From SG8-41 sp036555035 (GTDB taxonomy: Bacteria > Pseudomonadota > Gammaproteobacteria > Burkholderiales > SG8-41): a DNA stretch of 15,962 nucleotides. Shown in pieces: positions 12,400-15,962 of the stretch. The stretch's first letter is position 1, and each line of letters starts with the position of its first letter. Both the position numbers and the translations under genes were made by a program. The notes beneath the pieces are model-generated. The model saw nothing but the letters and a program-made list of their open reading frames with translations. It was not told the origin of the DNA and ran no database searches. The DNA is taken from assembly GCA_036555035.1 (NCBI GenBank), contig DATBMB010000184.1, positions 1 through 15,962 of the forward strand. Direction: 5' to 3'.

Positions 12400-13086
12400 T
12401 CAGGCGGCGCCCACGGTCTGGCCGGGATCCTCCAGCTCCGAGAACCGGACGGGCAGGATTTCGCGCGCGGAGAGGCTCCCCGCGGCCGACTTCTCGACCA
12501 GCACCAGCGTCTGCTTGTCGGGTATGCCGGTCGGGATCACCATGCGCCCGCCCGGCTTCAGCTGGGCGAGCAGCGGCGGCGGAATCAGATCGGAGGCGGC
12601 GGTCACCATGATGCGGTCGTACGGCGCGTGCTCCGGCCAGCCGTAATAGCCGTTCGCGACCGTGACCTCGACGTTCTCGTAGCCGAGGCGCTTCAGCCGC
12701 CGTTCCGCGCCGCGCGCGAGCTCCTCGATGATGTCCACCGTGTAGACGCGCTTCACGAGCTCGGCCAGGATCGCGGCCTGGTAGCCCGCCCCGGCGCCCA
12801 CCTCGAGCACCACGTCGCCCGGCTCCGGCGCGAGCAGATCGGTCATGAGCGCGACGATGAAGGGCTGCGACACGGTCTTCTCGTAGCCGATGGGAAGCGG
12901 GCGGTTGAGATAGGCGTAGGGCTGAAGCTCCACCGGCACGAATTCGTGGCGCGGCATGTTGCCGATCACCTGCATCACCCGCTCGCTGAAGGACGCGCGC
13001 CCGGTGTGGCCGACGGTGAGCGCGGCCTCCGTCACGATCTCCGTCACCATCTGCTGCCGCAGCTTCTCGAACAGGTCCTCGGACAT
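12400..13086 (-). CDS. pcm: Protein-L-isoaspartate O-methyltransferase
   Basis: This 228-residue enzyme methylates isoaspartyl residues in damaged proteins with SAM, starting their repair to aspartate. Recognised segments are MPRHEFVP (44-51), the active-site motif TVSQPFIVALMTDLL (71-85), motif I VVLEVGAGAGYQAAILAEL (92-110), VYTVDIIEELA, and the C-terminal LKPGGRMVIP with ILPVRFSELE. It is about 20 residues longer than E. coli Pcm, mainly at the termini. It diverges from the endonuclease V gene with only 17 bases between the start codons, so the two must share or overlap promoters. A GC-rich palindrome (12382-12393) lies just after the stop but has no T-run. Confidence 0.92.
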   Translation of the reverse strand: MSEDLFEKLRQQMVTEIVTEAALTVGHTGRASFSERVMQVIGNMPRHEFVPVELQPYAYLNRPLPIGYEKTVSQPFIVALMTDLLAPEPGDVVLEVGAGAGYQAAILAELVKRVYTVDIIEELARGAERRLKRLGYENVEVTVANGYYGWPEHAPYDRIMVTAASDLIPPPLLAQLKPGGRMVIPTGIPDKQTLVLVEKSAAGSLSAREILPVRFSELEDPGQTVGAA

Positions 13087-13103
13087 TGGGGCATAGTACT
13101 ACA

Positions 13104-13778
13104 GTGATAAAGCATCCGTGGAACGTCACCCCGCGCGCGGCGATCGCCCTGCAGCAGCGGCTGCGCTCCCGGGTCGTGCGCAAGGGGCACCCGCGGCGGG
13201 TGCGAACCGTCGCGGGCACGGATGTCGGCTTCGAGCGCGGCGGGGCGACTGCGCGCGCAGCGGTCGCGGTGCTGTCGTTCCCGCAGCTCGAGCTGGTGGA
13301 CTGCGCGGTGGCGCGGCGGCGCGCGCGCTTTCCCTACGTGCCGGGCCTGCTGTCGTTCCGCGAAATCCCGGTACTGCTGGCGGCGCTCGCCCGGCTGCGG
13401 GTCAAGCCCGATCTCATCCTGTGCGACGGCCAGGGGTTCGCGCACCCGCGCCGCTTCGGCCTTGCCAGTCACCTGGGAATCATCGCCGGGGTTCCCACGA
13501 TCGGCGTGGCGAAGTCGCGGCTGATCGGGGAGCACGGCACGCCGGCCCAGCGACGTGGCGCGTGGGTGCCGTTGCGCGACCAGGGGCAAACCATCGGCGC
13601 GGTGCTGCGGTCCCGGAGGGGCACCCGGCCGATCTTCGTCTCGATCGGCCACCGCGTGAGCCTGCCGGTGGCGGTGCGCTACGTGATGGCCTGCACCACC
13701 CGCTATCGCCTTCCGGAGACGACGCGCTGGGCGCACCGGCTCGCCTCGGGCGGCGAGCGCGCCGGGGATGAGCGATAA
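13104..13778 (+). CDS. nfi: Endonuclease V (deoxyinosine 3' endonuclease)
   Basis: This 224-residue DNA repair enzyme nicks DNA one base 3' of deoxyinosine left by adenine deamination. Family residues are present: AGTDVGF (Asp40), PYVPGLLSFREIP (Tyr78 of the base-wedge PYIP/PYVP motif, Glu87), LILCDGQGFAHPRRFGLASHLG (Asp108), and GVAKSRL (Lys137). The GTG at 13104 is chosen because it gives the length of E. coli Nfi (223 residues). The in-frame TTG at 13086 would start opposite the pcm start codon and is less likely. It diverges from pcm and is followed after 26 bases by the NYN-LOTUS gene, probably in the same transcript. Confidence 0.92.
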   Translation: MIKHPWNVTPRAAIALQQRLRSRVVRKGHPRRVRTVAGTDVGFERGGATARAAVAVLSFPQLELVDCAVARRRARFPYVPGLLSFREIPVLLAALARLRVKPDLILCDGQGFAHPRRFGLASHLGIIAGVPTIGVAKSRLIGEHGTPAQRRGAWVPLRDQGQTIGAVLRSRRGTRPIFVSIGHRVSLPVAVRYVMACTTRYRLPETTRWAHRLASGGERAGDER

Positions 13779-13804
13779 TGGCGGATTCGATACAAGGGGT
13801 GTAA

Positions 13805-14620
13805 ATGGCAACGCAAACCGAAACGACCAACCTGGCGCTGTTCTGCGACTTCGAGAACGTCGCGCTCGGCGTACGCGAGGCCCGCTACGCGGATTTCGAC
13901 GTCAAGAAGGTGCTCGAGCGGCTCCTGCTCAAGGGCAACATCGTGGTGAAGAAGGCCTACTGCGACTGGGACCGCTACAAGGACTTCAAGAAGGCGATGC
14001 ATGAGGCGGCGTTCGAGCTGATAGAGATCCCGCACGTGCGCATGTCGGGCAAGAACTCGGCGGACATCCGCATGGTGGTGGACGCGCTCGATCTCTGCTA
14101 CACCAAGTCGCACGTGGACACCTTCGTCATCATCAGCGGCGACTCCGATTTCTCGCCGCTGGTCTCCAAGCTGCGCGAGAACAACAAGACCGTGATCGGC
14201 GTCGGGGTCAAGAAATCCTCATCCGACCTCCTGATCGCCAACTGCGACGAGTTCATCTACTACGACGATCTCGTCCGGGAGAAGCCCCGGAAGCCGTCCC
14301 GCAGGAAGCCCGCCGCAGCCGCGCCCGGCGCCGCCCCGGAGCCCGCGGGCAACGGCGGCGACAAGAAGCAGGAGGCCCTCGACCTGGTGTTGGAAACCGT
14401 CGAGGCGCTCACAACCGAGCGCGGCTCCGGGGAGAAGATCTGGGGCTCGATGGTGAAGCAGGCGCTGAAGCGCCGGAAGCCGGGATTCAACGAGTCCTAC
14501 TACGGGTTTCGCTCCTTCGGGAAGCTCCTCGACGAGGCGGAGTCGAGAAAGCTGCTCACGCTCGAGCACGACGAGAAGTCCGGCGGCGTGATCATCAAGA
14601 GCGTCACGCCCGAGGCCTGA
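13805..14620 (+). CDS. NYN (PIN-like) putative ribonuclease with C-terminal LOTUS/OST-HTH domain
   Basis: This 271-residue protein has two domains joined by a basic Ala/Pro-rich linker (about 160-188). Residues 8-155 form a NYN/DUF88 (LabA-like) PIN-fold domain with a complete acidic site: FCDFENV (Asp15, Asn18), NSADIRMVVDA (Asp87, Asp93) and SGDSDFSPLV (Asp113, Asp115), consistent with a metal-dependent RNase. Residues 190-268 match a LOTUS/OST-HTH domain (IWGSMVKQALKRRKPGF, YYGFRSFGKLLDEAE), a winged-helix fold proposed to bind RNA. A good AAGGGG (13794-13799) precedes the ATG by 5 bases. The targets are unknown. It follows nfi and precedes the Bug receptor by 12 bases. Confidence 0.88.
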   Translation: MATQTETTNLALFCDFENVALGVREARYADFDVKKVLERLLLKGNIVVKKAYCDWDRYKDFKKAMHEAAFELIEIPHVRMSGKNSADIRMVVDALDLCYTKSHVDTFVIISGDSDFSPLVSKLRENNKTVIGVGVKKSSSDLLIANCDEFIYYDDLVREKPRKPSRRKPAAAAPGAAPEPAGNGGDKKQEALDLVLETVEALTTERGSGEKIWGSMVKQALKRRKPGFNESYYGFRSFGKLLDEAESRKLLTLEHDEKSGGVIIKSVTPEA

Positions 14621-14625
14621 AGCGG

Positions 14626-14644
14626 GTGACTCGTGACGCGTGAC
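14626..14644 (+). repeat. Heptamer GTGAC repeat at the Bug receptor start
   Basis: Three GTGAC cores (14626, 14633, 14640) are exactly 7 nt apart: GTGACTC, GTGACGC, GTGACTG. The period is half that of the 14-nt arrays in the catabolic operon, which suggests those units are degenerate double heptamers (GTGACGA plus GATACGG). The second core supplies the GTG start of the downstream gene, and the third encodes its next residues. Confidence 0.75.
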
Positions 14645-15604
14645 TGGTGGCTGTGCCTTCTCCTCGTCGCGCTCGGCGGGAGCGGACTCGCGCACGCGCA
14701 AGGCGCCTTCCCGGCCAAGCCGATCCGTTTCGTCGTGACCTCGCCGCCGGGCGGCGCCAACGACACCCTTAACCGCGCGATCGGTGCGAAGCTGATGGAT
14801 CTGACCGGCCAGCCGGTGGTGATCGACAACCGCCCCGGCGCGTCCGGATTCGTGGCCGCCGAAATCGTGGCCAAGGCGCCGGCCGACGGCTACACCGTGC
14901 TGACAGGCACCGAGGCCACGCTGGTGACCAACCCCCTGATCTTCCCCAAGACCCCTTACAAGACGCAGCGCGACTTTGCGCCGGTCACGATGACCGCCGC
15001 GGTCAGCCACGTGCTCCTGGTCCACCCCTCGCTGCCCGCCACGAGCGTGCGGGAGCTGATCGCCGTCGCCAAGGCGAAACCGGGCCAGCTGAATTACGCG
15101 TCCTCGGGGACCGGCAGCGTGTTTCACCTCGGCATGGAGCTCTTCAAGCGCATGGCGGGCGTGGACATCGTGCACGTTCCGTTCAAGGGCAGCGCGCTCT
15201 CGATCGGCGCGATGCTGGCGGGCGACGTGCAGATGATGCTGGTCGGGACGACCACGGGGCTGCCGCTCGCCCGCTCGGGCAAGGCGCGCGCGCTCGCGAT
15301 GGCGAGCGGCAAGCGTTCGACACTTGCGCCCGAGCTCCCGACCATCGCCGAAGCCGCCCTCCCCGGCTACGAGATCAGCAGCTGGTTCGGCGCGGTCGTG
15401 CCCTCGGCCACCCCCGCGCCGGTCGTTGCGAAGCTTCATGCGGACTTCATCCGCGCGCTGAACTCGCCCGACCTGCGCGAGCGGCTCGCGCCGGGCGGCT
15501 ACGAGGTCATCGCCAACACGCCGCAGCAGTTCTCCGCGCACATGGCTGCCCAGAGCAAGCGGCTCGCCGGCATCATCCGCGAGGCGGGAATCAAGGTTGA
15601 ATAG
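14633..15604 (+). CDS. Tripartite tricarboxylate receptor-type solute-binding protein (Bug/TctC family)
   Basis: This 323-residue periplasmic binding protein has a signal peptide (Arg3, hydrophobic core residues 5-19, AHA-Q cleavage after residue 22). It has the family signature PAKPIRFVVTSPPGGANDTLNRAIGAKL, followed by TGQPVVIDNRPGASG, AKAPADGYT, LNYASSGTGSVFHLGMELF and VHVPFKGS. Bug proteins capture small carboxylates for tripartite transporters or for sensing, and ligands are rarely predictable. No TctA or TctB membrane genes are near, which is usual for orphan Bug genes. GTG at 14633 is the only reasonable start: an in-frame TGA lies at 14627-14629, and the signal peptide needs the first residues. 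The start codon is part of a heptamer repeat. Confidence 0.9.
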   Translation: MTRDWWLCLLLVALGGSGLAHAQGAFPAKPIRFVVTSPPGGANDTLNRAIGAKLMDLTGQPVVIDNRPGASGFVAAEIVAKAPADGYTVLTGTEATLVTNPLIFPKTPYKTQRDFAPVTMTAAVSHVLLVHPSLPATSVRELIAVAKAKPGQLNYASSGTGSVFHLGMELFKRMAGVDIVHVPFKGSALSIGAMLAGDVQMMLVGTTTGLPLARSGKARALAMASGKRSTLAPELPTIAEAALPGYEISSWFGAVVPSATPAPVVAKLHADFIRALNSPDLRERLAPGGYEVIANTPQQFSAHMAAQSKRLAGIIREAGIKVE

Positions 15605-15614
15605 GCCGCACCCG

Positions 15615-15905
15615 ATGATGCGAGACGATCCGGATACCACGCCGAAGCGGGCGCTGCCCGCGGCGGCGGCGATTGCGGAACGAATCGCGATCGGGGCGAT
15701 TGCGGCCGCGCTCGTGGTGCTCGGTTTCTTCTTCCTCGCCGCGGCGCTCGTGGCCGGCGCCGTGCTGGCCGCGGTCTTCCTGATCCGGGTGTGGTGGGTG
15801 CGGCGCAGGCTTCAGCGGGCGGAGGAAGACCAGTACCTCACCACCGAGTACGAGGTCGTCGACCGCGAGCGCCCGGAGGATACCCGCCTGCCGCCGGGCA
15901 CCTGA
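15615..15905 (+). CDS. Small hypothetical membrane protein
   Basis: This is a protein of about 96 residues with a hydrophilic N-terminus, one long hydrophobic region (about residues 16-57 from this start, IAIGAIAAALVVLGFFFLAA onward) that could form a two-helix hairpin, a basic stop (WWVRRRLQR) and an acidic C-terminal tail (EYEVVDRERPEDTRL). I do not recognise a family. The ATG at 15615 has a weak AATAGG upstream. A TTG at 15597 would extend it by six residues and overlap the Bug gene by 8 bases, and an ATG at 15618 is also possible. It lies close after the Bug gene in the same direction, so cotranscription is likely. Confidence 0.62.
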   Translation: MMRDDPDTTPKRALPAAAAIAERIAIGAIAAALVVLGFFFLAAALVAGAVLAAVFLIRVWWVRRRLQRAEEDQYLTTEYEVVDRERPEDTRLPPGT

Positions 15906-15913
15906 GCGCTAGA

Positions 15914-15932
15914 GCCTATCTCAATGATAGGC
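15914..15932 (+). other. Short perfect hairpin after the last gene
   Basis: GCCTATC and GATAGGC form a perfect 7-bp stem with a 5-nt loop, 8 bases after the preceding stop codon. There is no T-run, so it is at best a weak terminator. The preceding TAGAGCCTATCTCAA (15910-15924) resembles TAGAACCCATCTCAA at 10997-11011 (13 of 15 bases), which also sits at the end of a plus-strand gene, so it may be part of a dispersed repeat. Confidence 0.45.
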
Positions 15933-15962
15933 GCGCGATGCGTTGCGGCCAGGACGGGATGG

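Overview
This is a GC-rich proteobacterial window, most likely from a betaproteobacterium of the Burkholderiales or a relative. The evidence is a Bug/TctC-type tripartite tricarboxylate receptor, a class III cyclase fused to an FHA domain, a proteobacterial PobA, an FNR-type operator and an aromatic-ring catabolic operon. The genus cannot be read from this sequence.

Layout. At the left edge is the 3' part of an asparaginase-family gene with unusual pocket residues (1-948, +). It overlaps tail to tail with a signal-peptide-bearing SAM methyltransferase (922-1788, -). From 7590 down to 1892 lies a six-gene leftward operon: Rieske ferredoxin, Rieske oxygenase, Pht5-like decarboxylase, 4-oxalomesaconate hydratase (ligJ), HpcH/HpaI-type aldolase and a divergent PanB-like protein. 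A candidate FNR/Anr-type class II promoter sits at its head (box 7669-7682, -10 at 7641-7646). A perfect 17-bp inverted repeat followed by a T-run (1838-1890) is a good terminator at its end. pobA (7724-8899, +) diverges from the operon and runs 28 bp into a convergent MFS transporter gene. Together these genes suggest funnelling of aromatic acids (phthalate-like compounds, 4-hydroxybenzoate) through protocatechuate into the 4,5-cleavage pathway. The ring-opening dioxygenase, the LigC and LigI steps, a LigK-type aldolase and a reductase for the Rieske pair are not in the window.

The right half holds a DUF1932-type NAD-binding oxidoreductase (10115-10999, +), a 327-bp gap filled by a large imperfect palindrome, a cyclase-FHA protein (-), and pcm (-) diverging from endonuclease V (+). 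These are followed by a NYN-LOTUS putative nuclease (+), a Bug solute receptor (+) and a small membrane protein (+).

The most striking non-coding feature is a family of short GTGAC repeats. In the four large gaps between consecutive genes of the catabolic operon there are arrays of exactly four GTGAC-type cores at 13-14 nt spacing. In three gaps two such arrays face each other as an inverted pair around a unique core, so each gap can fold into a long imperfect hairpin. The fourth gap has one arm only. The arrays reach into stop codons, lie within a few bases of start codons and in places replace the usual Shine-Dalgarno region. A related 7-nt-period version supplies the start codon and first residues of the Bug receptor.
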